From the NCBI GenBank assembly GCA_019414325.1, contig DXMG01000002.1, positions 1 to 64,000 on the forward strand: 64,000 nucleotides of DNA, given 5' to 3'. Of this stretch, positions 39,021 to 47,770 are shown in pieces; position 1 is the stretch's first letter; the number at the start of each line of letters is the position of its first letter. This DNA comes from Collinsella sp. (GTDB taxonomy: Bacteria > Actinomycetota > Coriobacteriia > Coriobacteriales > Coriobacteriaceae). The translations under genes were made by a program, and so were the position numbers. The notes under the pieces are model-generated. The model ran no database searches. It was not told the origin of the DNA and was given only the letters and a program-made list of their open reading frames with translations.

Positions 39021-39108
39021 ATCGAATGAAATGCAAAGTTTTATATGCTTGATTATCGATGAAACGCAGAATTTTTAGAACCTAAAATCGGATGAAATGC
39101 AGAGATTT
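39021..39108 (-). promoter_or_regulatory. Three 33-bp-spaced direct repeats before the second DUF4143 ATPase
   Basis: The motif ATCG-ATGAAATGCAGAG occurs at 39021, 39055 and 39087, with the TGAAATGC core at exactly 39027, 39060 and 39093, a 33-bp period. Sequence differs from the array at 35636 but number, spacing and position relative to the gene are the same. Confidence 0.75.
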
Positions 39109-39143
39109 GAAATTATAAGCAAAAGAAGGGGCATCGCCGGCGA

Positions 39144-39174
39144 ATGTGTCAAAGGGGCTGCCCCTTTGTCACAT
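39144..39174. repeat. ATGTG(T/A)CAAAGGGG palindrome, copy 3
   Basis: ATGTGTCAAAGGGG-ctg-CCCCTTTGTCACAT, lying just after the stop of the gene at 39184. Confidence 0.75.
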
Positions 39175-39183
39175 TGCGCTCGA

Positions 39184-39513
39184 CTACTCGTCAACGATCT
39201 CGGCAAGCCAGACGTTCAGCGTATCGACCTCGGGGCAGCAGAACTTTGCCGCACCAGGCTCGTTGCCAGGCACGGTTCCGCCATAGCGCAGGATATCGAT
39301 ATAGGGAAAGCCCACGTGACAGGCCATAGCGCACATCTTGCCGCGGTCTCGATCGAAGTCGAAGACGTCTCCCGGCTTGTGACCATGGTGACAACGGCAC
39401 GCACCCAGCTGGTCCACGCAGCTCACGCGGATACGCGGACGCTTGCCACGCGGCGCACCGAGCGGCCCGTTCTCGCCCGCAGGCTTGACGCCGCCCTCGC
39501 CGGCGTTACTCAT
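39184..39513 (-). CDS. Small Cys-rich protein, TIGR04076-like
   Basis: 109 aa. A poorly conserved N-terminus is followed by the pattern of the TIGR04076 family: IRVSCVDQLGACRCHHGHKPGD, then CAMACHVGFPYIDILRYGG, and CCPE near the end. The spaced Cys and His residues may bind a metal. Function unknown. It overlaps the end of the kinase gene by 8 nt and is translated after it. Confidence 0.7.
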   Translation of the reverse strand: MSNAGEGGVKPAGENGPLGAPRGKRPRIRVSCVDQLGACRCHHGHKPGDVFDFDRDRGKMCAMACHVGFPYIDILRYGGTVPGNEPGAAKFCCPEVDTLNVWLAEIVDE

Positions 39514-40330
39514 GGTCGATCACATCCAGGCAGGCCTCGATGGGAAGGCCGGCCGACTTGTCTTCTTGGTCGGCATTGCGCTCGATAAGCTCGGCCACCA
39601 CACGCATGGCGTCGGTCGTCGCACGCTGTAAGCTCCAGCCGGCCATAACGCGACCCACGAGCACCGACGAGAACGTATCGCCCGTGCCCGGGAAATACAC
39701 CGGGATCAGCTCAAAGGGAATCGTGAAGTACTCTCCCGCCACATGGTCGTAGCCGATGACGGCACTCGCCCCGTCGACCTTCGCGCTCGTAATGACCACC
39801 GACTTGGCGCCCAGCGCGAGCATGGCGTCCACGAGCGCACGAGCCTCATCGGCCGTAATCTGCTCGGCCATAGGCGTATCGGTGAGCAGACACGCCTCGG
39901 TATAGTTGGGCACCGCGTAGTCGGCGCACTCGACCAGGCTGCGCATAAGGCCGATGGTCGATTCGGGCACGCCGGCGTAGAGCCTGCCGTTGTCGGCCAT
40001 GATGGGGTCGACGAACACCTTGGTGCCTTTTTGCGAACGGCGGTGGCAAAAGTCCGAGATGATGCGCGCCTCTTCCTCGGTCACGATAAAGCCGGTCGAG
40101 ATGGCGTCGAATTCAAAGCCGAGCTCCTCCCAGATGGCAAGACTCTGACGCACGTACTCCGTGGTGTCGTGGATGTAAAACTTGGGGTAGTTGAGCGTAT
40201 CGGAAACGAGGGCCGTCGGCAGGTTGTGGATACGGTAACCCATGTGCGACAGCACCGGCAGCATGGCAGAAAGCGCGACCTTACCGTAGCCGCACATATC
40301 GTTGATCAGCAGCAGCTGAGTGTTCTTCAT
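39506..40330 (-). CDS. Pyridoxamine/pyridoxal kinase, PfkB-type
   Basis: 274-aa ribokinase-fold enzyme similar to PdxY and PdxK, salvaging B6 vitamers to their 5'-phosphates. DMCGYGKVALSAMLPVLS near the N-terminus and the anion-hole motif FPGTGDTFSSVL with the catalytic Asp are intact. The ATG at 40330 (AAGGGGG upstream) matches the family start; the frame is open to 40510 without a ribosome site. Confidence 0.88.
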   Translation of the reverse strand: MKNTQLLLINDMCGYGKVALSAMLPVLSHMGYRIHNLPTALVSDTLNYPKFYIHDTTEYVRQSLAIWEELGFEFDAISTGFIVTEEEARIISDFCHRRSQKGTKVFVDPIMADNGRLYAGVPESTIGLMRSLVECADYAVPNYTEACLLTDTPMAEQITADEARALVDAMLALGAKSVVITSAKVDGASAVIGYDHVAGEYFTIPFELIPVYFPGTGDTFSSVLVGRVMAGWSLQRATTDAMRVVAELIERNADQEDKSAGLPIEACLDVIDHE

Positions 40331-40510
40331 GAGTGTCCCCCTTGGGTCGGGTGCGACGCGACGGCGCCATAGTGCGACTAAGTGTAGCGCAGGGGGCGTT
40401 GCAAGCGGGCGCAGGCGCCGAGGAGGGCACATTGTTGCGGAAAGGTTACGGAAATGGGAGGCAAAATCGCGGCGGTAGCGGCACAGTAGCTGCCATCTAT
40501 TTACTACCAT

Positions 40511-40668
40511 TCCAAAACTATGCCGGATTACTACGATAAACCGTTAGCCTCCAACCACAACGAATTGCACTCCGGCAAAACCGCAGGTAGACAGCTTGTG
40601 ATTTTACGAAAAACAATGCCGAGGTCTGATATTTCGAATTCATCGTAGTAATCCGGCATAGTTTTGGA
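40511..40668. repeat. 158-bp MITE-like element with 27-bp perfect inverted ends
   Basis: TCCAAAACTATGCCGGATTA and seven further bases at 40511-40537 are exactly repeated in inverted orientation at 40642-40668. The interior contains AAACCGCAGGTAGAC. A 160-bp relative with the same layout and interior is at 51254-51413. No coding capacity. It lies in the 700-bp gap between the kinase and marR. Confidence 0.82.
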
Positions 40669-40775
40669 CAAAGCAACTTCGAAAGGGTGTCACCGCAGCC
40701 CAAAATGATTCGTTTTCCTCCGTCCCCCACGGATCACTCAACAAGAGCGTCCCCAACGACTATCCCAACAAGGGC

Positions 40776-40943
40776 AACGCCGATGTTTTGGCGAAGTCAG
40801 CGAAAACCCGTCAGAGCGAGCAAGGTGCCTTGAAGCAAGGCGGCATTGACCTTCTGGTCATGCCGCCGAAGTTGAAAGGCAGATTGCCGCTCTGGCGGGT
40901 TTGCAGCGTCGAGCCGTTGCGCGGTTTGGCAAAACCGCGCAAC
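40776..40943 (-). repeat. Structured intergenic element, copy D
   Basis: Fourth copy. The long-range stem pairs 40804-40823 (AAACCCGTCAGAGCGAGCAA) with 40884-40902. The inner hairpin 40839-40867 has the TGACCTTCTGGTCA tip and the closing hairpin 40916-40943 is GTTGCGCGGTTT with AAACCGCGCAAC. Unlike the other copies, no minus-strand gene ends at its edge; it abuts the marR promoter instead. Confidence 0.82.
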
Positions 40944-40958
40944 CACTAGTTTGGTACC

Positions 40959-40987
40959 TTGACATTCATTTCTCATGCTCCTAGATT
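40959..40987 (+). promoter_or_regulatory. Promoter of the MarR/ABC exporter operon
   Basis: Consensus TTGACA at 40959-40964, 17-nt spacer, TAGATT at 40982-40987. Downstream, TTAGG and CCTAA flank an 18-nt spacer before the marR ribosome site and could be the MarR operator. Confidence 0.7.
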
Positions 40988-41042
40988 GGTTAGGCACAAA
41001 ACAATTCCACTACCTAACTAAAGAAAGGAGCAACACTAATTC

Positions 41043-41549
41043 ATGTGCGATGAACCTCTTAACCTTTGTTCGCACGAGCCCGGCGGCGACCCGTCACAGC
41101 CGGCGGATGTACCCGAAGCGGTCAGTGCCGAAGACAAACTCGCCAAGCGCATCCTGAGCGGCCTGGGTTTTTGCGGCCATTACATGCATTTTCATGGCGG
41201 AGGCGTGTCCGGCAAGGCGCCCATCATCTGCCTGCTGGCCAAGCAGCCCGGCGGCGAGATGTCGCAGCAGGAACTCGGCATGCACTTTGACCTCAAGCCG
41301 GGGTCGCTTTCCGAGATCCTGTCCAAGCTCGAGGTCAACGGTCTCATCGAGCGCAGCCGTAACCCCAAGGATCGACGGCAGCTCACCATTCGCCTGACCG
41401 AAACCGGCCGGGAAAACGCCCGCATCGACCAGGCGGCCCGCATCCGCTTTAGAGAACGGGCCTTTAGTGCCCTCACTCACGACGAGCGCGAGCAGCTCGC
41501 CGAAATGCTCGAGAAAATCCGTGTAACCTGGGAGGAACTGGATGATTAA
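41043..41549 (+). CDS. MarR family regulator
   Basis: 168 aa. The winged HTH spans about 60-130 (MSQQELGMHFDLKPGSLSEILSKLEVNGLIERS, then KDRRQLTIRLTETG). The N-terminal 30 residues are acidic and unconserved. The stop overlaps the first ABC gene by 8 nt, so it is translationally coupled to and probably represses the exporter operon. The ligand is unknown, likely an exporter substrate. Confidence 0.9.
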   Translation: MCDEPLNLCSHEPGGDPSQPADVPEAVSAEDKLAKRILSGLGFCGHYMHFHGGGVSGKAPIICLLAKQPGGEMSQQELGMHFDLKPGSLSEILSKLEVNGLIERSRNPKDRRQLTIRLTETGRENARIDQAARIRFRERAFSALTHDEREQLAEMLEKIRVTWEELDD

Positions 41550-43356
41550 AACCCTCATGGGCAGCATCCGCGACTATATGAAAGTCGCTGTTGCCACGCC
41601 ATTGCTCGTGCTTGGCGAGGTGCTCTGCGAGATGCTGATTCCATTTATCACCGCCAACCTGATCGACGCCATCAAAGACGGCGCCACCGTAGCCGAGATG
41701 CTTCCCACCGCGGGCTTTTTGGTGCTCATCGCGCTGACGTCGCTTGCTTTTGGTGCCGCCGCCGGCGTCACCTGCAGCCATGCGAGCTGCGGCTTCGCCA
41801 AGAACCTGCGTCACGACCTGTTCTACAAGATCCAGACGTTCAGCTTTGCCAACATCGATGAGTTCTCGAGCTCCTCGCTCGTCACGCGCCTGACCACCGA
41901 TATCAACAACGTGCAGCAGGCCTTTATGATGATCATCCGTATCGCCGTGCGCGCGCCGCTGGTATTGATCTTCGCCTTTACCATGGCGTTTATCATGGGC
42001 GGCAGCGTTGCCATGGTCTACCTGGTCATCATTCCGCTGCTGGGCTTTGGGCTGTTCTTTATCATCTTTAAGGTGCGCCCCATCTTCTCGCGCGTGTTCC
42101 ACAAGTACGATGCCCTTAACGAGTCCGTCGAGGAAAACGTCACCGGCATGCGCGTGGTTAAGAGCTACGTGCGCGAAGACTTTGAGAAGGAGAAATTCGC
42201 GACCGCCGCACGCGACGTCCAGATGGACTTCACCCGCGCCGAGAAGCTGCTCGCCTTTAACAACCCCATGATGAACATCTGCGTCAACGGCGCGTTTGTC
42301 GTCATCATCTACCTGGGATCCAAGCTCATCATCACGAGCCAGGGCACGCTGTTCGACGTGGGCCAGCTCTCCTCGATCTTTACCTATGGCTTCGCGATCC
42401 TCATGAGCCTGATGCAGCTGTCGATGATCTTTGTCATGGTGACCATGGCCGACGAATCGGCGCACCGCATTACCGAGGTGCTGGCCGCCGAGCCCACGAT
42501 CGCCGATCCCGCCGAGCCCGTGCTCGAGGTTGCCGACGGTTCCATCGACTTTGACCACGTGAGCTTTAAGTATTCCGCGCATGCAAAGCGCCAGGCGCTC
42601 GACGATATCGACCTGCACATTAAGAGCGGCGAAACCATCGGCATCATCGGCGGTACCGGCTCGGCCAAGTCCACGCTCGTTAACCTCATCGCCCGCCTGT
42701 ACGACGCCACCGAGGGCACCGTGCGCGTGGGCGGCATGGACGTGCGCGACTACGACTTGGACGCCCTGCGCCACCAGGTGGCCATGGTGCTGCAGAAAAA
42801 CGTACTGTTTAGCGGCACCATTGCCGAAAACCTGCGCTGGGGCGACCCGAACGCCACCGACGAGGAAGTCCGCGAGGCGGCACATCTGGCCTGCGCCGAT
42901 GAGTTTGTCGATGGCTTCCCCAAGGGCTATGACACCTGGATCGAACAGGGCGGCTCCAATGTTTCCGGCGGTCAGAAGCAGCGCCTGTGCATTGCGCGCG
43001 CCCTGCTGCGTCGCCCCAAGATCTTGATCCTGGACGACTCCACCAGCGCCGTCGACACCAAGACCGACGCCAAGATTCGCGCAGGGTTGGCAAGCTATCT
43101 GCCCAACACGACCAAGCTCATCATCGCCCAGCGCATCAGCTCCGTGCAGGACGCAGACCGCATCATCGTCATGGAGGGCGGCCGCATCGCGCAGATCGGT
43201 AACCACGACGAGCTGCTTAAGACGAGCGAGATCTACCGCGAGACTTTTACCTCGCAAAACAAGATGTCTGCCGAGGGCGAAGGGGCCGTCGAGGCCGACA
43301 CCGAGGCATCCGTAACGCAAGCTCAGACCCAGGAAGGAGGCGAGGCACATGAGTAA
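41542..43356 (+). CDS. Heterodimeric ABC exporter, subunit with degenerate ATP site
   Basis: 604 aa: six-helix exporter domain (about 1-310), then the ATPase. Walker A is GGTGSAKST, with Ala where Gly normally precedes the Lys; the signature is NVSGGQKQR; after Walker B the catalytic Glu is replaced by Asp (LILDDSTSAVD). The partner encoded next has the canonical Glu, so the pair has one active and one degenerate site, as in TM287/288-type exporters. It overlaps the next gene by 8 nt. Confidence 0.92.
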   Translation: MIKTLMGSIRDYMKVAVATPLLVLGEVLCEMLIPFITANLIDAIKDGATVAEMLPTAGFLVLIALTSLAFGAAAGVTCSHASCGFAKNLRHDLFYKIQTFSFANIDEFSSSSLVTRLTTDINNVQQAFMMIIRIAVRAPLVLIFAFTMAFIMGGSVAMVYLVIIPLLGFGLFFIIFKVRPIFSRVFHKYDALNESVEENVTGMRVVKSYVREDFEKEKFATAARDVQMDFTRAEKLLAFNNPMMNICVNGAFVVIIYLGSKLIITSQGTLFDVGQLSSIFTYGFAILMSLMQLSMIFVMVTMADESAHRITEVLAAEPTIADPAEPVLEVADGSIDFDHVSFKYSAHAKRQALDDIDLHIKSGETIGIIGGTGSAKSTLVNLIARLYDATEGTVRVGGMDVRDYDLDALRHQVAMVLQKNVLFSGTIAENLRWGDPNATDEEVREAAHLACADEFVDGFPKGYDTWIEQGGSNVSGGQKQRLCIARALLRRPKILILDDSTSAVDTKTDAKIRAGLASYLPNTTKLIIAQRISSVQDADRIIVMEGGRIAQIGNHDELLKTSEIYRETFTSQNKMSAEGEGAVEADTEASVTQAQTQEGGEAHE

Positions 43357-45268
43357 GGCAACGACCGCTGAGCGCGCGCTCAACCGCAAGGGTGGCACCA
43401 TGTCGCGCCTCATCAAGACGCTCTTTGGCTTCTACCCCGTGCTTTTGCCCCTCGTCGTCGTCGGCGTGGTACTCTGCGCCATCATCAACTCCATCGGCGC
43501 GACCTTCCTTCAGAGCGCTCTGCAGATTATTAGCGAATCGTGGCAGTCGGGCGATTGGGAAGCCGCACAGCCCAAGATCGCACAGCTCGTGACCACCCTC
43601 GCCTGCATCTACGGCGTCGGCATCCTGTCCTCGCTGTTCTGGAACCGCGCCATGGCCATCGTCACGCAGGGCTCGCTCGAGAAGCTGCGCGAGAAGATGT
43701 TCAACCGCATGCAGGACCTGCCAATTCGCTACTTCGACACGCACCAGCGCGGCGACATCATGAGCCACTACACCAACGACATCGACACGCTGCGCCAGAT
43801 GATCAGTCAGTCGCTGCCCAACCTGCTCATGACGACCATCGTCATCGTCACGGTGTTCTTTATCATGCTGTACTACAGCGTGTGGATGTGCCTGGTCATT
43901 GTGGCCGGCGTCGCCTTTATGACCTTTATGACCAAGCTGCTCGGCTCCAACTCCGCGCGTTTCTTTATTGCGCAGCAGACCGAGCTCGGCGTGGTCGAGG
44001 GCCATATCGAGGAAGTCATGAACGGCCAGAAGGTCGTCAAGGCATTCTGCCACGAGTCTGCCGCCGAGGCCGATTTTGACGAGCGCAACGAAAAGCTCTT
44101 CGAGGTTTCCCAGAAGGCCAACATGTACGCCAACATCCTCATGCCTATCCTTATGAACCTGGGTAACCTGCTCTACGTGCTGGTGGCCCTTGCCGGCGGC
44201 ATTTTCCTGGCGCTGGGCGTGCCCAACCTGAGCATCTCGGGCATGGCGCTGTCCATCGCCGTCGTGGTGCCGTTCCTCAACATGACCAAGCAGTTCTGCG
44301 GACAGATCGGCCAGATCTCGCAGCAGATCAACGCCGTAGTCATGGGCCTCGCCGGCGCCGACCGCATCTTTGAGCTTATCGACGAGAAGCCCGAGGCCGA
44401 CGAAGGCTATGTGACGCTCGTCAACGCGCAGGTGAACCCCGACACCTGGGAGTTCGAGGAGGCCGACCACCACACCGGCATGTGGGCATGGAAACATCCG
44501 CACCGCGCAACCGGCGAGATCGAGTACGTACCGCTGCGCGGCGACCTGGTCATGGACAACGTCGACTTTGGCTACACGCCCGACCACGAGGTGCTGCACG
44601 GCGTGTCCGTGTTTGCCAAGCCGGGCCAGAAGGTCGCGTTTGTCGGCGCCACCGGTGCCGGCAAGACCACCATCACCAACCTCATCAACCGCTTCTATGA
44701 CATCGCCGATGGCAAGATCCGCTACGACGGCATCAACGTCAACAAGATCCGCAAGGCCGATCTGCGCCGCTCGCTGGGCGTCGTGTTGCAGGACGTGAAC
44801 CTGTTCACCGGCACCGTGATGGATAACATCCGCTACGGCAACCTGGATGCCACCGACGAGGAGTGCATCGCGGCTGCCAAGCTCGCGGGCGCTGACGACT
44901 TTATCACCCGCCTGCCCGACGGCTACGACACCATGCTCACCGGTAACGGCGCGCAGCTGTCGCAGGGCCAGCGCCAGCTGATTTCGATCGCACGCGCCGC
45001 CGTCGCCGATCCGCCGGCAATGATTCTGGACGAGGCCACATCGAGCATCGACACCCGCACCGAGGCTATCGTGCAAGCGGGTATGGACAAGCTCATGGAG
45101 GGCCGCACGACGTTTGTCATCGCACACCGCCTGTCCACCGTGCGCAACTCCGACGCGATCATCTGTCTGGACCACGGCCGCATTATCGAGCGCGGTAACC
45201 ACGACGAGCTGATCGCCAAGCGCGGATACTACTATCAGCTCTATACCGGAGCGTTTGAGCTGGAGTAG
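43349..45268 (+). CDS. Heterodimeric ABC exporter, catalytic subunit
   Basis: 639 aa: membrane domain, then the ATPase. Walker A is GATGAGKTTITNL, Walker B with catalytic Glu is MILDEATSSID, and the signature is LSQGQRQL rather than LSGGQ. Together with the preceding subunit this gives one consensus site (this Walker A/B with the partner's SGGQ). A 40-residue insert (about 355-400, with HHTGMWAWKHPHRATG) links the two domains. Likely exports drugs or lipophilic compounds, controlled by MarR. Confidence 0.92.
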   Translation: MSKATTAERALNRKGGTMSRLIKTLFGFYPVLLPLVVVGVVLCAIINSIGATFLQSALQIISESWQSGDWEAAQPKIAQLVTTLACIYGVGILSSLFWNRAMAIVTQGSLEKLREKMFNRMQDLPIRYFDTHQRGDIMSHYTNDIDTLRQMISQSLPNLLMTTIVIVTVFFIMLYYSVWMCLVIVAGVAFMTFMTKLLGSNSARFFIAQQTELGVVEGHIEEVMNGQKVVKAFCHESAAEADFDERNEKLFEVSQKANMYANILMPILMNLGNLLYVLVALAGGIFLALGVPNLSISGMALSIAVVVPFLNMTKQFCGQIGQISQQINAVVMGLAGADRIFELIDEKPEADEGYVTLVNAQVNPDTWEFEEADHHTGMWAWKHPHRATGEIEYVPLRGDLVMDNVDFGYTPDHEVLHGVSVFAKPGQKVAFVGATGAGKTTITNLINRFYDIADGKIRYDGINVNKIRKADLRRSLGVVLQDVNLFTGTVMDNIRYGNLDATDEECIAAAKLAGADDFITRLPDGYDTMLTGNGAQLSQGQRQLISIARAAVADPPAMILDEATSSIDTRTEAIVQAGMDKLMEGRTTFVIAHRLSTVRNSDAIICLDHGRIIERGNHDELIAKRGYYYQLYTGAFELE

Positions 45269-45393
45269 TTCGGCTCGCCGAGATGGCCGATTTGCCGCTC
45301 ATTCGTCGGGCACGACCCTAATCAATGCCCTCCTCTTTCGCGGTAAATCGACTCATCTCAACGACCCAAACAAGATGCGCCGCAACGAATAAA

Positions 45394-45426
45394 GCCTCCG
45401 CAGCCACACGAGCCGCGGAGGCTTTT
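45394..45426. terminator. Bidirectional terminator
   Basis: GCCTCCGC-aGC and GC-cGCGGAGGC form a stem followed by TTTTC on the plus strand and by T residues on the minus strand, between the ABC exporter and the GGDEF gene, which converge here. Confidence 0.82.
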
Positions 45427-45446
45427 CTATACCTTCTATTACGGGC

Positions 45447-46538
45447 TTACCGTTCCTCGCGTTGCGGCCCGGCTGCCTCGGCTGTCTTTACGCGGTTCTT
45501 GTCGATGTACATGTTTTTGTCGGCCTGGGAAAAGAGTTCACGCATGGTAGGCGGCTCGTCAAAATCACTGGAAAGCGCGTAGCCCACCGCATAGCTGATA
45601 GGCATGTCGGGGTGGGCCCCGGAATACTCGTTCACGTTCGCACGAACCTGAGCGAGACAGGACTCCACGGCAGCCCGATCGGCATCCCACAGCACCGCGA
45701 TAAACTCATCGCCGCCGTCGCGGCCCACAAAGCAAGTCTCGGACGCCACGCGCCCCAGCTGCCGGGCAAAAGAACGGATGTATTCGTCACCCTTCTCGTG
45801 GCCAAAGGTGTTATTGACCGTATGCAGATTGTTAAGATCGAAGACGCACAGCGCAACGGGCGCTTCAGCGGAAACGGGCTGCTCCTGCCCCAAGATCTCC
45901 TCGCACTTGTTCTTGTTGGGCAGTCCCGTGGCTTCGTCGAGATAGACTTTGCTCTGCAGTTCGCGATTGAGCGCGGCAGTTCGCACCGCGCGAACAAGCT
46001 CGACCGCAAAGGTCGTCACCAAGCCCATGATGTCGATGATCACCAGGCCCTCGAGATAGTTGAGCGCCGACGCCTTCTCCTGAGAGTAGTCCTCTGCGAG
46101 TCGCGTAGCATCGTCGCAAATGCCAAAGAACTCCTCGCTCATGGCGATAATGTCAGTGTTCTCGTAGCCGACTTCGCGCACGCGGACGATCTCGGCGCAA
46201 AGCTCATCAAAATAGTTTGCAAGCTCGGTCATCTTTGCCTGATACTCATCGTCGTCGAGACGGACGAGGTTGAGGTCGTCACTTCCGTAACGCAAACCGT
46301 TGATGTATGAATCCACGGCTTTGAGCAGGTCATCTTGAGGCTGGCCCGCATCCTCGAGCTTAACGATTCGCTGCGTGGTACCGCGCACCAGACCGGCGTA
46401 GTTGACCACGCGCGCCGTGCCCTGGATATCGGAGACGAGCAGCATGACATTGATGAAGAAGAAGATGAGAACTGCCGTGAGCACCATCATGAGCAGGCGC
46501 ACCGCCTGGCTGGCCTTCTTGGCAACAGAAGTATTCAC
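45447..46538 (-). CDS. Membrane-bound diguanylate cyclase (GGDEF)
   Basis: 363 aa. One N-terminal membrane helix (about 14-37), an extracytoplasmic helical sensor resembling the PilJ-type domain (ARVVNYAGLVRGTTQRIVKLE region), a second hydrophobic helix (about 165-185), then a GGDEF domain. The active site GRDGGDEFI is intact and the LDEATGLPNKNKC start is typical, so it should make cyclic di-GMP. No EAL or PilZ gene is nearby. The domain ends soon after the final helix. Confidence 0.9.
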   Translation of the reverse strand: MNTSVAKKASQAVRLLMMVLTAVLIFFFINVMLLVSDIQGTARVVNYAGLVRGTTQRIVKLEDAGQPQDDLLKAVDSYINGLRYGSDDLNLVRLDDDEYQAKMTELANYFDELCAEIVRVREVGYENTDIIAMSEEFFGICDDATRLAEDYSQEKASALNYLEGLVIIDIMGLVTTFAVELVRAVRTAALNRELQSKVYLDEATGLPNKNKCEEILGQEQPVSAEAPVALCVFDLNNLHTVNNTFGHEKGDEYIRSFARQLGRVASETCFVGRDGGDEFIAVLWDADRAAVESCLAQVRANVNEYSGAHPDMPISYAVGYALSSDFDEPPTMRELFSQADKNMYIDKNRVKTAEAAGPQREER

Positions 46539-46658
46539 AAGTTCAATCCCCTAAATGACAAAAAAGCAAGTAGCACGCAGTGTGCTGAAATTCACGTGAA
46601 GTCAACTCTACCAGATGATTTTTCTAGGACGGGGATTAAAGAATCATCGACACGATAG

Positions 46659-47570
46659 CTATTTGAGGAGTTGGGCCATGGCGTTGACGAATTTTTGGAC
46701 TTGGAGGGCGGGCTCGAGCGGGTAGTGCAGAAAGACCGGTACTTCGCGACCGCACAGGAACGGCACGCCCACAAAGGCCGGGTGCACCCCCGACCACGCT
46801 CCGCAGGTGAGTACCGCGTCGCCCTTTTCCTCCGCCTCGTTAAAGAGCGCAAAGTCGAAGCTATCCACGTCGATCACGTCCACGCCGCCGTCTGCTAACA
46901 GGTCGATACGCAGGCTGTCCATGGCATCGTTGCCGTGACGGAGCACGCACAGGCGCATGCCTTCCAAGTCGGCGACCGTGATGCGATTTTTGCGCGCCAG
47001 CGGGCTCGTGCGCGGCAGGTCGATATAAAACGGCACGTTGACAATGCGGAGCTTTTGGCAGGTGTCGCCCCAGCGTGGGGTCGAAAAACTCGACTGCACT
47101 ACATCGACCTCGCGGCCCAAGCTGCGCATGACGGTCTCGCGCTCGTCATAGAGGTCGCTCACCGGCACGATCTCAAATCGCAGCGACGGTTCCAGCTCGT
47201 GCACACCCGTCCACATCGAAAGCGTCTGGCGCCCCGGGCACATCATCGACACGCCCAGGCGCACGGCACCGCCATCACCCGCCGCGCGTCGGGCGCGTCG
47301 CAACGCATCCTCGGACTGGCGCATGATCGAGCGCGCGTCGTCCACCAGCAGAGCGCCCGCCGGCGTCACCTTGACGCCCGAGTGCGAGCGTTCGAACAGC
47401 GTGATGCCGAACTCGGCCTCGAAACCCGACACCTGCTTGACGAGCGCCGGAGTCGACACGCGCAATTTTGCCGCCGCACGCGAGAAGCTTCCCAGCTCCG
47501 CGGCGGCCGATATGGCCTCAAGTCGTCGATCGTACACGTCAATCTCCCGTTTTCGCGTCTGTGAACGCAT
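46659..47570 (-). CDS. LysR family regulator
   Basis: 303 aa. N-terminal winged HTH (AISAAAELGSFSRAAAKLRVSTPALVKQV) and a C-terminal periplasmic-binding-like effector domain. It is divergent from the SDR/MFS/oxidoreductase operon at 47771, the usual arrangement for a LysR activator and its target. The effector is probably the catabolic substrate. Confidence 0.9.
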   Translation of the reverse strand: MRSQTRKREIDVYDRRLEAISAAAELGSFSRAAAKLRVSTPALVKQVSGFEAEFGITLFERSHSGVKVTPAGALLVDDARSIMRQSEDALRRARRAAGDGGAVRLGVSMMCPGRQTLSMWTGVHELEPSLRFEIVPVSDLYDERETVMRSLGREVDVVQSSFSTPRWGDTCQKLRIVNVPFYIDLPRTSPLARKNRITVADLEGMRLCVLRHGNDAMDSLRIDLLADGGVDVIDVDSFDFALFNEAEEKGDAVLTCGAWSGVHPAFVGVPFLCGREVPVFLHYPLEPALQVQKFVNAMAQLLK

Positions 47571-47632
47571 GGCGCCACAGGGGGTTGTTTTCGCAGGTCA
47601 CGCGCTCAATTGAGAATAAACTGCATCGCACA

Positions 47633-47653
47633 GTGTAAACCTACGGTTAACAC
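47633..47653. promoter_or_regulatory. Candidate LysR operator
   Basis: GTGTAAACC-TAC-GGTTAACAC is a palindrome with one mismatched pair, in the 200-bp divergent promoter between the LysR gene and the SDR gene. Confidence 0.55.
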
Positions 47654-47770
47654 CATTCTAACAAATATGCAATTCACCTGCGCAAATGCAAAGCATACGA
47701 TAACCTGCGAAAACCACGTGGGTCGATTAATGGGAACGGCCCACCGGGAGGCACAAGAAGGGAAGTTTCT

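Noticed and set aside
39021..39108. Possible mini CRISPR array (three regularly spaced repeats)
   Set aside because: Repeat unit is short (about 17 bp), spacers are about 16 bp, and no cas gene is present; better explained as an operator array.
42650..42690. Walker A Ala as proof of a dead ABC subunit
   Set aside because: I recall similar GS(A/S)KS loops in other heterodimeric exporters, so alone it does not show loss of function.
41473..45202. Two long minus-strand open frames (about 650 codons each) opposite the ABC exporter genes
   Set aside because: Low-complexity Gly/Val/His/Asp-rich translations typical of shadow frames; no ribosome sites or motifs.
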